Shown: positions 1 to 8,612 of the stretch, one piece after another
How the letters are laid out: each line of letters begins with the position of its first letter
How positions within the stretch are numbered: the stretch's first letter is position 1
Source: Planctomycetota bacterium
Lineage (GTDB): Bacteria > Planctomycetota > Brocadiia > JAADGH01
Reading direction: 5' to 3'
Assembly: GCA_013152475.1 (NCBI GenBank)
Contig: JAADGH010000241.1
Location: 1 to 53,132 of the forward strand
Length of the DNA: 53,132 nucleotides
The notes under the pieces: model-generated
Database searches by the model: none
The model's input: only the letters and a program-made list of their open reading frames with translations
Told to the model about the DNA's origin: nothing
Translations under genes and position numbers: made by a program

Positions 1-40
1 ATAAGAGAAGCGTGGGAAGATCGGGCCCAAACAGGTAGCT

Positions 41-174
41 GTGGGATTGTTGAAAAGACCCCGACAGTTGTCGCCCTGAACGGACTGAAGAATCTCAAAC
101 TGGCGAAGGGCCGAGATTCTTCGTTGCGCTCAGAATGACACAAGGCGAGCGAACACGTTTTTCAACAGACCCAC
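41..174. repeat. MITE-like element with imperfect terminal inverted repeats
   Basis: The two ends (41-57 and 158-174) are inverted copies of a GTGGG..TTGAAAA sequence and match at most of 17 positions. An inner perfect 10-bp inverted repeat lies at 87-96 and 113-122 (GAAGAATCTC/GAGATTCTTC). No gene lies inside. A similar left end recurs at 52961-52976. The structure suggests a small non-autonomous mobile or palindromic repeat just upstream of the SUMF1-type gene. Bases 1-40 show nothing recognisable. Confidence 0.5.
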
Positions 175-216
175 TGTCCCCAATATCCAAAGTCAAGAGC
201 AAGTGAAGGAGCGAAC

Positions 217-2268
217 ATGAAGCAATTCTCAGTCCTACTGGCGTTGCTCGTGGTCTTCCCAAGCACGGCACGGCCACAGCCCAGATGGTCCGAAGTCGTG
301 AAGCCGATTGACAAACTGTGCGACGATTTCCACTTTGATGACGCAATCGCGCAGACGTACGCGCTCACCGATCACCAAGAGAACGCGACAATCAAACGCG
401 GTAATATCGAGAGGATCAAGGCGCTGTGGTCGAGAGTTTTCGAGCAGATCAACAACGGCAAGGCCAAGCTCTCCATGAAGGATGTGTCCCGTCGCTTTGG
501 CTACCTGGGCCATGTGACGAAGATCGGTTTCGACGGTATCACGACGACGATCAACCAAAAGCAAGTTCTCACGAAATGGCATCGCATCAAGAAAGCAGAG
601 ACCTATCGTCTGCTCGAACGTCTCGCCAAGGATGACAGCGCAGAGAATCAACTCGGCCTCGCTGCGTTCTGTTTGGAGGGTACCGAGAAGCTCTTTGACC
701 GGGCGTCCCTCCATCTTGGCAAGGCGGCACAATCCGGTGCAGACATTAAGGCGATTGTGGCGTATATGCGGAGCATCAAGAAGCCGGACACGACCGCAGT
801 CGCATCGGCTCCAGATGGTGAAGCCAAGGAAAAAGCGGAACAGCCGGAAAAGATTCCCGATCAACCGCCTCCCGTCCAGGGCCAGTCTTACGATGGGGTC
901 TACGTTACCACCGCCGCCACGCGAGAGAAGATACCCCACCCGCTCTCAAAGAAGACCTACACCATCCGGCACAAAGGCAAGAAGATCGAAGTGCCTGAAG
1001 GAATGGTGCTTGTCCCGGCGGGCGAGTTCATCGTGGGAGATGATGGTCACTCCGCGTCCTCTCCTGCCCGGAGGATGTTCGTAGACGCCTTCTTCATCGG
1101 CAAGTATGAGGTGACGAATGCCGAGTACTGGGAGTTTGTCAAGGCGACCGGACATCGGATGCCTGACCATTGGAAAAGAAACGCCAACCGGATACCTGAA
1201 GGTCGTGAGAACCATCCGGTCACGTACGTGGACTGGAATGACGCAAACGCCTACTGCAGATGGGCCGGAAAGCGCTTGCCAAGCTATGCGGAATGGGAGA
1301 AGGCAGCAACTTGGGACTTGAAGAAGAAACGCAAGAGAAAGTACCCGTGGGGGGACAGCGAAGATGAGGCGAAGGGGCTTCCGCTGAACTACGGACCGCG
1401 ATGGGGATTGCAGGGAAACAATCATCCGTCTTGGAAGGATTTCTTGAACAGCGAGAGGGGAAAGGAGCAGATCAGGCTTGGTGGCGGCACAACGGCTGTA
1501 GGAACCTACGGGACTGGCATGAGTCCCTGCGGGTGCTATGACATGGCCGGGAACGTTTGGGAGTGGTCCGGCTTGAGGTCGGGAGGCGACTTGCATGAGG
1601 ACAGGTACCCACTTCGTGGTGGGTGTTGGCGCGGTCCGCTCATGGTGATGAAATCAGCCACGCCGAATCCGGTCCCCCCTACTCATCGGGGGGACGGTAC
1701 TGGCTTCCGGTGTGTCATGGACTATGCCACTGATGCAAAGCCCCGAAAGCACAAAGCAAAAACGGCTGGGACACAGCCCGAGAAAAAGCCACTGCTTGAG
1801 GGATGGCACATTGTATCTGGCAATTGGGCCAGCGTGGAAGGAGCCGCGCATTGCAGCAAGATAGGAAATCTGGAATGGGACGGAAACGCGAAGAAGACGG
1901 TCGAAATCCAATACTACGTGACCGTTAACGCATGGAGCGAAGGTCCGACAACAGACCATCTCGTCGGTGTGACTTGGGATGTTGAGCCGGGAGGAAAGGC
2001 CTGTAACGGAGCCGTTATCACATGGCGCAATCTTGTTGCCACAATCTACGGCGTTCCACGCGACTCGCACGTCAAGGTTATCCCCTTCTCGCTGCCCCTG
2101 AAGAAGCCGGTACCCGTCAAGCTCAAGATCACCAAGCAGGACCTCCAGATGGTCGTGGGTAAGCAGAGGCTATCCGCCCCCCTCACATCCAAAGAGATCA
2201 CACGCATCCGCCTCTGGGTCAGCGGAGCGGATGCCACATTCAGCAAGGTCAAAGTGAAAACCAAGTAG
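217..2268 (+). CDS. Secreted SUMF1/formylglycine-generating-enzyme-type domain protein
   Basis: This 683-residue protein starts at an ATG preceded by AAGGAG at good spacing and has a short N-terminal signal peptide (about residues 1-19). Residues 20-200 are an unrecognised region. Residues about 260-510 form a SUMF1/FGE-sulfatase domain, seen in GMVLVPAGEF near the start, FFIGKYEVTNAEYWEF, the CRWAGKRLPSYAEWEKAA stretch, GNVWEWS and the closing LRGGCW...GFRC. The last ~160 residues look like a beta-sandwich of the kind found in secreted sugar-binding proteins. True formylglycine generation is not shown; most bacterial proteins with this fold have other or unknown roles. The gene is less GC-rich than the housekeeping genes further right. 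It stands alone on the plus strand, followed by a convergent regulator gene. Confidence 0.8.
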   Translation: MKQFSVLLALLVVFPSTARPQPRWSEVVKPIDKLCDDFHFDDAIAQTYALTDHQENATIKRGNIERIKALWSRVFEQINNGKAKLSMKDVSRRFGYLGHVTKIGFDGITTTINQKQVLTKWHRIKKAETYRLLERLAKDDSAENQLGLAAFCLEGTEKLFDRASLHLGKAAQSGADIKAIVAYMRSIKKPDTTAVASAPDGEAKEKAEQPEKIPDQPPPVQGQSYDGVYVTTAATREKIPHPLSKKTYTIRHKGKKIEVPEGMVLVPAGEFIVGDDGHSASSPARRMFVDAFFIGKYEVTNAEYWEFVKATGHRMPDHWKRNANRIPEGRENHPVTYVDWNDANAYCRWAGKRLPSYAEWEKAATWDLKKKRKRKYPWGDSEDEAKGLPLNYGPRWGLQGNNHPSWKDFLNSERGKEQIRLGGGTTAVGTYGTGMSPCGCYDMAGNVWEWSGLRSGGDLHEDRYPLRGGCWRGPLMVMKSATPNPVPPTHRGDGTGFRCVMDYATDAKPRKHKAKTAGTQPEKKPLLEGWHIVSGNWASVEGAAHCSKIGNLEWDGNAKKTVEIQYYVTVNAWSEGPTTDHLVGVTWDVEPGGKACNGAVITWRNLVATIYGVPRDSHVKVIPFSLPLKKPVPVKLKITKQDLQMVVGKQRLSAPLTSKEITRIRLWVSGADATFSKVKVKTK

Positions 2269-2339
2269 CCTACGCGGGGAATGCTACCTCAGTGACCTAT
2301 TCAGTTGGCCCCTTGTCCCCGTTGACTCCTTTGGAAAAC

Positions 2340-2386
2340 GAAAATACGAAAATAGGAACAGTCGCCCATTCTGCCTGTTCTTGGTT
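2340..2386. repeat. Possible REP-like half site downstream of the SUMF1-type gene
   Basis: The AT-rich stretch GAAAATAGGAACAG followed by CGCCCATTCTGCCTGTTC lies in the gap between the convergent genes. It resembles, from memory, the ends of REP-type elements mobilised by Y1 transposases, but no partner copy was found in this window. The remainder of 2269-2479 shows no gene or clear terminator. Confidence 0.15.
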
Positions 2387-2479
2387 TCCTTTGAGGGGGA
2401 AGGCGGCGCGGCATTTACCCGTCGTCGGCTTTGGTTTGTCATGCCGATACTGACGCGCGTGGATTGTATCCGGTTCCAT

Positions 2480-2713
2480 TTACAATTCCGCCTCTTTCAT
2501 CAATTCTGCGACCATGCACCCGAGAGCTGTTGCGAGCTTCTTGATATTGACGAGAGATACGTTACGACTGCCTCTCTCAACGTCCGCCACGTAGGTGCGG
2601 TGAAGCGCGGCTCGGCCGGCAAGCTCTTCTTGAGAAATCCCCAGCCCATGTCGCCTTTCGCGGATGGCGAAACCGAGCTTCTCTTTGGCGTCTGCAGGAC
2701 CTTTCCGTTTCAT
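2480..2713 (-). CDS. XRE-family helix-turn-helix regulator, resembling restriction-modification controller proteins
   Basis: This 77-residue protein is a single Cro/C1-type helix-turn-helix domain. Residues ~15-70 carry RERRHGLGISQEELA, LHRTYVADVERGSRNVS and LVNIKKLATALG, which span the five helices. The length and the LHRTYVxDVERGxRNVSLVNI stretch are typical of small stand-alone XRE repressors and of C proteins that time expression of type II restriction systems. An EcoRV-like module begins about 5 kb away on the opposite strand, so a controller role is possible but not shown. A dyad at 2738-2761, 24 bases before its ATG, is a candidate self-regulatory operator. The plus-strand reading frame over this gene is a shadow. 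Confidence 0.85.
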   Translation of the reverse strand: MKRKGPADAKEKLGFAIRERRHGLGISQEELAGRAALHRTYVADVERGSRNVSLVNIKKLATALGCMVAELMKEAEL

Positions 2714-2737
2714 ATCATGAATCCTAAGCGAATGCCG

Positions 2738-2761
2738 ACTATCCGTCTACAGACGATGAGT
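2738..2761. promoter_or_regulatory. Imperfect 24-bp dyad, candidate operator of the XRE regulator
   Basis: The arms ACTATCCGTCT and AGACGATGAGT are inverted repeats (8 of 11 positions pair) around a two-base centre, and the inner CGTCT/AGACG half is perfect. The outer ACT...AGT symmetry is reminiscent of C-box operators. The dyad lies immediately upstream of the XRE start codon and before the promoter of the next gene. Binding is inferred from symmetry and position only. Confidence 0.4.
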
Positions 2762-2816
2762 GACAATCCGGCAAGAGGGCGGCTTCCGGATTTGTGTTGT
2801 TCATGTGATACGAGAC

Positions 2817-2845
2817 TTGCGGAGTGTGCAGGCCGGTGATATAAT
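2817..2845 (+). promoter_or_regulatory. Sigma-70-type promoter for the DUF4175-like gene
   Basis: TTGCGG (2817-2822) is followed after exactly 17 bases by a perfect TATAAT (2840-2845). It lies 52 bases upstream of the ATG of the coiled-coil gene. Confidence 0.7.
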
Positions 2846-2896
2846 CTACTTATGCACTTGACAGGGGAACTATGCACCTACTGAAAGGAATTGGCC

Positions 2897-5800
2897 ATGT
2901 CCCCTCCGCCGACATCAGACCGGACGAAGCAGTTGAAGGAGATTCTCGACCGGCTGGCCAAGGTCTCCCGCGCCAGCGGCCGCCGGCTGCGCCGCATCGC
3001 CTTCCGCTCGTTGCTCACCCTCTTTGGCGTCGCGTTCCTGATCTTCAGCGGACTTGACCTCTACGTCAAGTTCTCGACCACCGGCCGCCTGGCCATTTCG
3101 TCGCTCTCCGCCGCGCTGCTCGGCGCGGCGTTCCTGCTTTTCATCGTACGGGCTGTCCGCCTGCACCGCGAGGCCCGGCGCGTGGCGGTGGATGTGGAAT
3201 CGAAACTCGACCCGCTCGAAACTACGGTCAGCACCTCCATCGAATACGGCACCGACCCGAAGAAAACCATGGAGCTGTCGTCGGAGTCCATCGTCAACCG
3301 CCTGATCCAGGACGCGTCCGAGCGCTCGGCGAAGGTCAACTATGCCGCCGCGGTGGATCGACGCACGCCGCGCATCGTCTTTGCGGCGCTGGCGGTGGTG
3401 GTCCTGCTGTGCGTCGGGTACTACTTCCTCAGCCCCCGGATCTTCGGCCTGACGTTTCAGCGCTTCGTCAAGCCCTGGGCCGACCTCCCGGCGCCGACGC
3501 TGACCGTGGTGGACGTGACCCCCAAGACCAGCGAGGTCCGGAAGCTGACCACCGTGGAAATCAAGGCGAAGATCGACGGCCGTATCCCCTCGGACGCCGC
3601 GATCTCCTACGCCGTCATCCCCGAGGGGCAGGAGAACAATCCGAACCTGAAACTGAAATGGGTCTCGGAGGGGATGCAAAAGGACAACCCGAAGAGCTAC
3701 AGCTTCACCTTCGCCCGGATGCTGGACTCCATCAAATTCCGCGTCTCCGCCGGGGACTACACGACGGAGGACTACCTTCTGAGCATCTATGAGGTGCCGA
3801 AGATCACGCAGCTCAAGATGAAGCTGACGTATCCCCTTTACACAAAACTAAAATCCAGGCAGATCGACGACGCCATCGGTCCCGTCACCGCCCTCAAGGG
3901 CACGGAGGTGGACATCACCGGACTTGTGAACAAGAAGATCGCCGAGGCCCAGGTGGAGTTCCAAAACCCGAAGCGCCCCATGGAACCGGCCTACAAGGTG
4001 GACGGCAAGGAACTCCACGTCATGTTCACGGTGAACGAGAACGACAAGTATCGCCTTACCGTGATCGACGACCGCGGCCGCACGAACGAGGAATCCATCT
4101 TCTACACCATCAAGGCCATTGAGGACAAGTTCCCGACGGTGAAGGTGGTCAAGCCCGGCAAGAACATCACCGCCGTGAAGACCACCGAGGTGCCCATGGT
4201 CATCCAGGCCAGCGACGACTTCGGCGTGCGCGAGGTCGGCATCGCCTACAAGATCAAGACCGACGAGGAAAAGCGCGTGACCGTGCGGGAGATCGTCGAG
4301 CCATCGACGAACGTCCGCGCCGAGCACACCTTCTACCTCGAAGACTTGGAGCTGGCCGACACAGATGTCGTAAGCTATTACGCCTACGCCATCGACAACG
4401 ACACGGTGAGCGGCCCGAAGGAGAGCGTATCGGACCTGTTTTTCATCGAGATCGAGCCCTACGGCCAGCAGTACCGCTACGCCGACCAGGAGGGACAGGA
4501 GGGCAAGAAGGGCGAGAAGGAGAAGGGCTTCATCAACAACCTGGCCAACCTCATCAAGGCCCAGCAAAAAGCCCTGCGCGAGACCTTCAACCTGAACCGC
4601 CTGCCCAGGGAGAAGTGGCAGCCCGAACACGAGACCCAAGCGAAGAACCTGTCCTCCGAGGAAAAATCCCTCCAGACCCATGCCACGCAGTTAGCCGAGG
4701 AGTTGATGGAGAAGCTCAAGAAGGCCGGCCTGGAGGAGCACATGGACCGGGCGGAGAATATCTCCAAGGCGTCGGATCAGTTGGGCCTCGCCAGCATGGT
4801 CCTCGATCAGCTCCTCACCGACAGCGCCCTGCCCTACGAGAACCAGGGGCTCTACCACCTCTACCGCGCCAAGCGCGACATCCTCCACCTGATTCAGATG
4901 GCGAAGGAATCGGGCGACAAGGAACTGGAAGAAAAGATCCGCCAGGCCCTGGAGATGGCCAACAAGGACCAAAAGACCCGCGAGCAAAAGGAGCGCGAGC
5001 GCCAGATCGCCGAGCTGCAAAAAAAGAAGCAGGAGGCGGAGAGGCTCGCCGAGCAGCAAAAGGACATCAACCGGAAGGCCACTGAGCAGGCGGCCAAAGA
5101 AGTCAAACAGGGTAAGATATCAAAGCAGCAGAAGCGCGAGATGGAGCAGCTTGCCCAGGAACAGGCCCAGGCCGAGCAGAAGGCCAAGGAAATGACCCAA
5201 GATCTCTACAACATGCACCGGGACAACCCGAAGCAGTCCTACTCCGCCGCCCGCGATGTAAACCAGGCAGCCAACGAGATGGCCGAGACCAAGAAGGCCC
5301 TTGAGAACCAGAAGCCCGCCGACGCCCGCGACCACGGCACCAAGGCGGAGAAGGCCCTGAAGAACGCGCTGAAGAACATCAACCGGGCGCTGGAGAAGTC
5401 CGTTACCGACCAGCTCAAGTCCGCCGCCGAGCAGGCCCGCGAACTGGCCGAGCGCGAGAAGGAGGTCGCCCAGCAGGCCCAGCAACTGGCCAGTGCTAAG
5501 CGCCAGCCCCAGAAGGGACAGCCGCAACAACAGGGCCAGCGGAAGCAGCAACCGCAGGGCAAGCAGCAACAAGGACAACAGCAACAGGGTCAGCAGCAGA
5601 AGGGGCAACAGCAGAAAGGGCAGCAACAACAGGGGCAACAGAAGTCGGGCGAGCAGCAGAAGGGGGATCAGCAAGGTAAGCAGCAAGCCGGGCAGCAGAA
5701 GCCCGGTGAACAGAAAGGTCAACAACAGGCCGGCAAGCAGCAGGGGCAACAAGAAGGCGACCAGGCCCAGGCGCAAGCGAAGGGCCAGAAGCCCGGCGAC

Positions 5801-7627
5801 CAGAAGGCCCAGCAAGGGCAGAAGGCCCAGGGCCAGGACATGGCCGCAAAAGACGGCCAGCAGCAGCAAAAAGGGGACCAGCAAGCCCAACAAAAGAGCA
5901 AGCAGCAGGACGGACAGCAACAAGGGAAGAATGCCCCCGGTCCCGGCCCCAAGGGCCCCTTCGACAAGTATCCCGGCAAGGAGGGCCAGGGCCGCAGCCC
6001 GGCCGCGCAGCAGCAGGAACTCGCCCAGGAACAAGAGCGCGTGCGGGAGGACCTGGATGACCTCGGCAAGCGCCTCGGCAACATGGTGCCCAAGATCGAG
6101 AAGGTCGATCCCGACGTGGGCGAGAACGTGGCCAAGGTGGCCGAGCAGATCGACAAGGGCGACACGCAGCGGCAGATGGCCCGCGCCGCGGACAAGCTGA
6201 AGCGCAGCGACCCCCGCACCGCCCAGCGCGATGCCCAGGGCGCGGAGAAGAAGCTCGACAAGATGGCTAACGACCTGGCCGACCTGGCCGAGCAGTTTGC
6301 CATGGACGATGCCCGCCGCCTCGGCAAGGCCATCGAGAAAGCCCGTGAGCTGGCCGACCGGCAGGAGAAGGCCAACGACCAAATGGGCAAGCTGGCCGAC
6401 GCGAAGAAAAAACCCGCCGACCGAAAGGCCGCGGCGAAAAAGCCCGATGCGGAAAAAGTCCGCAAGGAGCAGGGCGATATCAAGAAAGAAACCGAGAAGT
6501 TGGCCAAGCAGGCCGAGCGGATCAAATCGCTGGAGAAGTCGGGCCTGAACAAGAGCGTGCAGCGCTCGCTCGACACGGCGAAGGAGCAGATGGAGAAGGC
6601 CGAGACGCTCATCCCCTTTGATCCCAAGACGGCCCAGGAAGGCGGCAAGGAGGCCGAGGCGGAGCTGCGCCAGACGGCCAAGGCCATGCGCCGCATGTTG
6701 AATGAGACGCTGAACGAGCAGCTCGCCAAGACGGTGCAGAAGGCCAAGGAGACGGAAAAGTTTCAGAAGGACTCGAAGGAAACGCTCGAAAAGGCCAGCA
6801 AGGGCAAGCGTGACGGCAAGCCCATCGACCCGCGCAAGGCCGACCAGGCCCAACGTGACCAGCGCGAGGCGCAGAAGAGTCTGGACGATCTCCAGGATCG
6901 GATGAAGAAGCTCGCCGCCCAGGCCCGCGCCGCCGCCGAGCAGGAAATCGCCGATGCCGTAAAGAAGGCGGAGCAGGAGCTGAATGAGGCCAAGACCGAT
7001 CAGCAGATGGCCCAGGCCCAGAAGAACATGAAGGGCAAGCGCTGGTCCCGCGCCAAAAGCAACCAAGCCGAGGCGTCCCGCGCCGTGGCCGCGGCGAAGC
7101 AGCGCGTGGAGGACCTCTACGAGGACCGGACGTCCCTGCCGCTCCAGAGGATGAAGGCGGCGGTCGAGGAGACAAAGGACCTGAGGGACAAAGTGGACGA
7201 GATGAAGAGCAAGGTCCAGAAGCAGCAGGCCGACGCCAAGAAGGGCCCGCCCGGCCGAAAGGGCCGCGGCGAGGCCCAGGAGAAGATGAAGCAGCTTGCC
7301 GAGGAACAAAAAGACCTGGACAAGAAGGCCTCGGCCCTCATGGACCGCCTGCAGCGCATCGACCCGAACGTGGAGAAGGAGCTCGCTGAGAAGGTGAAGC
7401 TGAAAATGCGCGACGTGACGGCCAAGGTGGCCAAGGGTCATCTGAAAGACGCCGAGCCGGGGCTGAGCGAGACGGCCCAGTCGCTCCAGAAGATCGGCGA
7501 GGGGCTGATCCAGCGCCTGGCGCGCTTGATCGACAAGAGCCGCCGCCGCGACCCCACCGAGGAAAACGCCCCGCTCGAATACAAGGCGATGGTGGAGAAG
7601 TACTTCCGGGCGCTGTCGGAGAAATAA
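2897..7627 (+). CDS. Giant DUF4175-like membrane protein with coiled coils and a Gln-rich tract
   Basis: I chose ATG 2897, which has GAAAGGA seven bases upstream, over a TTG six bases earlier. The product has 1576 residues. Membrane segments lie near residues 38-56, 65-86 and 160-180. A large Ig-like/beta-rich region follows (about 190-520), then a very long charged helical region rich in Lys, Glu, Gln and Ala. A low-complexity Gln/Gly/Lys tract occupies about residues 870-1011. The order of domains matches DUF4175-type proteins, which often sit beside MoxR/VWA genes and are thought to work at the cell envelope; their molecular role is unknown. The VWA gene at 9572 is the expected partner but is separated by a restriction-modification module. 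A long minus-strand reading frame over this gene is a GC-driven shadow. Confidence 0.85.
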   Translation: MSPPPTSDRTKQLKEILDRLAKVSRASGRRLRRIAFRSLLTLFGVAFLIFSGLDLYVKFSTTGRLAISSLSAALLGAAFLLFIVRAVRLHREARRVAVDVESKLDPLETTVSTSIEYGTDPKKTMELSSESIVNRLIQDASERSAKVNYAAAVDRRTPRIVFAALAVVVLLCVGYYFLSPRIFGLTFQRFVKPWADLPAPTLTVVDVTPKTSEVRKLTTVEIKAKIDGRIPSDAAISYAVIPEGQENNPNLKLKWVSEGMQKDNPKSYSFTFARMLDSIKFRVSAGDYTTEDYLLSIYEVPKITQLKMKLTYPLYTKLKSRQIDDAIGPVTALKGTEVDITGLVNKKIAEAQVEFQNPKRPMEPAYKVDGKELHVMFTVNENDKYRLTVIDDRGRTNEESIFYTIKAIEDKFPTVKVVKPGKNITAVKTTEVPMVIQASDDFGVREVGIAYKIKTDEEKRVTVREIVEPSTNVRAEHTFYLEDLELADTDVVSYYAYAIDNDTVSGPKESVSDLFFIEIEPYGQQYRYADQEGQEGKKGEKEKGFINNLANLIKAQQKALRETFNLNRLPREKWQPEHETQAKNLSSEEKSLQTHATQLAEELMEKLKKAGLEEHMDRAENISKASDQLGLASMVLDQLLTDSALPYENQGLYHLYRAKRDILHLIQMAKESGDKELEEKIRQALEMANKDQKTREQKERERQIAELQKKKQEAERLAEQQKDINRKATEQAAKEVKQGKISKQQKREMEQLAQEQAQAEQKAKEMTQDLYNMHRDNPKQSYSAARDVNQAANEMAETKKALENQKPADARDHGTKAEKALKNALKNINRALEKSVTDQLKSAAEQARELAEREKEVAQQAQQLASAKRQPQKGQPQQQGQRKQQPQGKQQQGQQQQGQQQKGQQQKGQQQQGQQKSGEQQKGDQQGKQQAGQQKPGEQKGQQQAGKQQGQQEGDQAQAQAKGQKPGDQKAQQGQKAQGQDMAAKDGQQQQKGDQQAQQKSKQQDGQQQGKNAPGPGPKGPFDKYPGKEGQGRSPAAQQQELAQEQERVREDLDDLGKRLGNMVPKIEKVDPDVGENVAKVAEQIDKGDTQRQMARAADKLKRSDPRTAQRDAQGAEKKLDKMANDLADLAEQFAMDDARRLGKAIEKARELADRQEKANDQMGKLADAKKKPADRKAAAKKPDAEKVRKEQGDIKKETEKLAKQAERIKSLEKSGLNKSVQRSLDTAKEQMEKAETLIPFDPKTAQEGGKEAEAELRQTAKAMRRMLNETLNEQLAKTVQKAKETEKFQKDSKETLEKASKGKRDGKPIDPRKADQAQRDQREAQKSLDDLQDRMKKLAAQARAAAEQEIADAVKKAEQELNEAKTDQQMAQAQKNMKGKRWSRAKSNQAEASRAVAAAKQRVEDLYEDRTSLPLQRMKAAVEETKDLRDKVDEMKSKVQKQQADAKKGPPGRKGRGEAQEKMKQLAEEQKDLDKKASALMDRLQRIDPNVEKELAEKVKLKMRDVTAKVAKGHLKDAEPGLSETAQSLQKIGEGLIQRLARLIDKSRRRDPTEENAPLEYKAMVEKYFRALSEK
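5504..5929 (+). repeat. Gln-rich low-complexity tract inside the DUF4175-like gene
   Basis: About 142 codons are dominated by CAG/CAA, GGC/GGG and AAG, giving irregular repeats of units such as GQQQ, KGQQQ and KPGEQ. The tract separates two long helical regions. It probably expands and contracts by slippage and is likely to be a flexible linker. Confidence 0.85.
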
Positions 7628-7640
7628 GAGGGCTGGCATA

Positions 7641-7667
7641 GTGGGGTCGCGGAGTGATGGACTCCAC
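7641..7667. repeat. Hairpin between the DUF4175-like and restriction genes
   Basis: GTGGGGTC (7641-7648) and GACTCCAC (7660-7667) pair over eight positions with one G-T pair. The loop region also contains GGAGT-GATGG-ACTCC (7651-7665). The GGAGTGATGGA core resembles the hairpin at 11958-12023. It lies in the short gap immediately before the nuclease gene, at the left edge of the inserted module. Confidence 0.45.
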
Positions 7668-7682
7668 CACAGAGGAACGCGC

Positions 7683-8612
7683 ATGACGAAACTGACGGTG
7701 GCCGATTACCAGAAAGCAAAGCGAAATTTCTCAGAGGCATTGCAGAAGTTTGTTGAGACAATGCGGGACCACGTTAGCGCTGAAGACGGCGAATGGACGG
7801 TTAAAGGGTTCATTGATATATACCGAAACATTTATACCCTCAGTTCTGACACAAAAATTGTGTCCAAAATCTTGGAGATTCATCTTTTCCCGCACATACT
7901 TCAATTCGCACAAGAGCAACATTACTCAATTGTGCTTGCAGAGCATCAAAATTGGTATCCAGACTTGAGTTTTGTGAGCCTTGACAATGCTGCGATCAAG
8001 TTTGCCGTGGATCTAAAGACGACATATCGCGACCCCGCTTTTCCAGGCCATGTCAATGGTTTCACTCTCGGAAGTCACGGCGCATATTTCAAGGAACGAA
8101 CTTCCACGAAGAACATCCAGTTCCCCTACGGGGAATATTCCGGACATTTCTGTTTGGGGATCATCTACACGCGAGCAGACGCCAAGGATGTTGATGAGAC
8201 AGCAGTCATATCTGTCGAGGAACTCGACGACAACTGTGAGCCTGGTCAATGTATCGGCCAACGTAGCGTGACGACCGTAGACAGCCTTCATTCCATCGCT
8301 TCGGTGATTAAAGATTTCCAGTTTTTCGTTTGCGAAAAATGGCAACTGGCGAGCGATCGGCAGGGGTCCGGGAACACTGCCAACATCGGGTCCATTACTT
8401 GGATAGAAGATATCATGGCGGCAAACGGCGTCTTCGCCAAACTTGGCGAAGACTGGTTCGACGAATATTGGATGAACTACGGGATCACTACGATGAAGAA
8501 GGGTGGAAAAACAGTAGCGATTCGCCGGATCGAGGATTTCATCAAGTTCAAGGGAGGTGACAAAGGTCTGATAGTTCCCGTGGTGACAAAGACAAAAAGG
8601 AGCAAGACGTAG
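7683..8612 (+). CDS. EcoRV-like type II restriction endonuclease, predicted to cut GATATC
   Basis: This is a 309-residue protein from ATG 7683, which has GAGGAA upstream; a GTG at 7641 is less likely. It aligns by eye with EcoRV along its length. LSSDTKIV matches LGSDTKVL, HQNWYPD matches QQNHYPD, VDLKTTY matches IDIKTTY, and the catalytic set E65, D94, D110 and K112 corresponds to EcoRV E45, D74, D90 and K92. The recognition loop GSGNTAN (228-234) matches EcoRV GSGNTTN (182-188), which contacts the bases of GATATC. The C-terminal region keeps FDEYWMNY like FLDYWRNY. The N-terminus is about 20 residues longer than EcoRV. Its TAG stop shares a base with the GTG of the methyltransferase, so the two are co-translated. 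GC is clearly lower than in the flanking genes, which suggests horizontal transfer. Confidence 0.93.
   Translation: MTKLTVADYQKAKRNFSEALQKFVETMRDHVSAEDGEWTVKGFIDIYRNIYTLSSDTKIVSKILEIHLFPHILQFAQEQHYSIVLAEHQNWYPDLSFVSLDNAAIKFAVDLKTTYRDPAFPGHVNGFTLGSHGAYFKERTSTKNIQFPYGEYSGHFCLGIIYTRADAKDVDETAVISVEELDDNCEPGQCIGQRSVTTVDSLHSIASVIKDFQFFVCEKWQLASDRQGSGNTANIGSITWIEDIMAANGVFAKLGEDWFDEYWMNYGITTMKKGGKTVAIRRIEDFIKFKGGDKGLIVPVVTKTKRSKT

Noticed and set aside
2381..2839. 152-codon plus-strand frame over the XRE regulator
   Set aside because: The minus-strand XRE gene has a complete helix-turn-helix pattern, while this frame has none.
7641..7682. Earlier GTG start for the nuclease
   Set aside because: It would translate the hairpin before the gene. 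ATG 7683 has a ribosome-binding site and matches the EcoRV-like N-terminus better.
5120..7684. Long minus-strand open frame opposite the DUF4175-like gene
   Set aside because: It has a Leu-rich composition with no domain and mirrors the Lys/Glu/Gln codons of the plus-strand gene, which has a promoter, ribosome-binding site and membrane segments.
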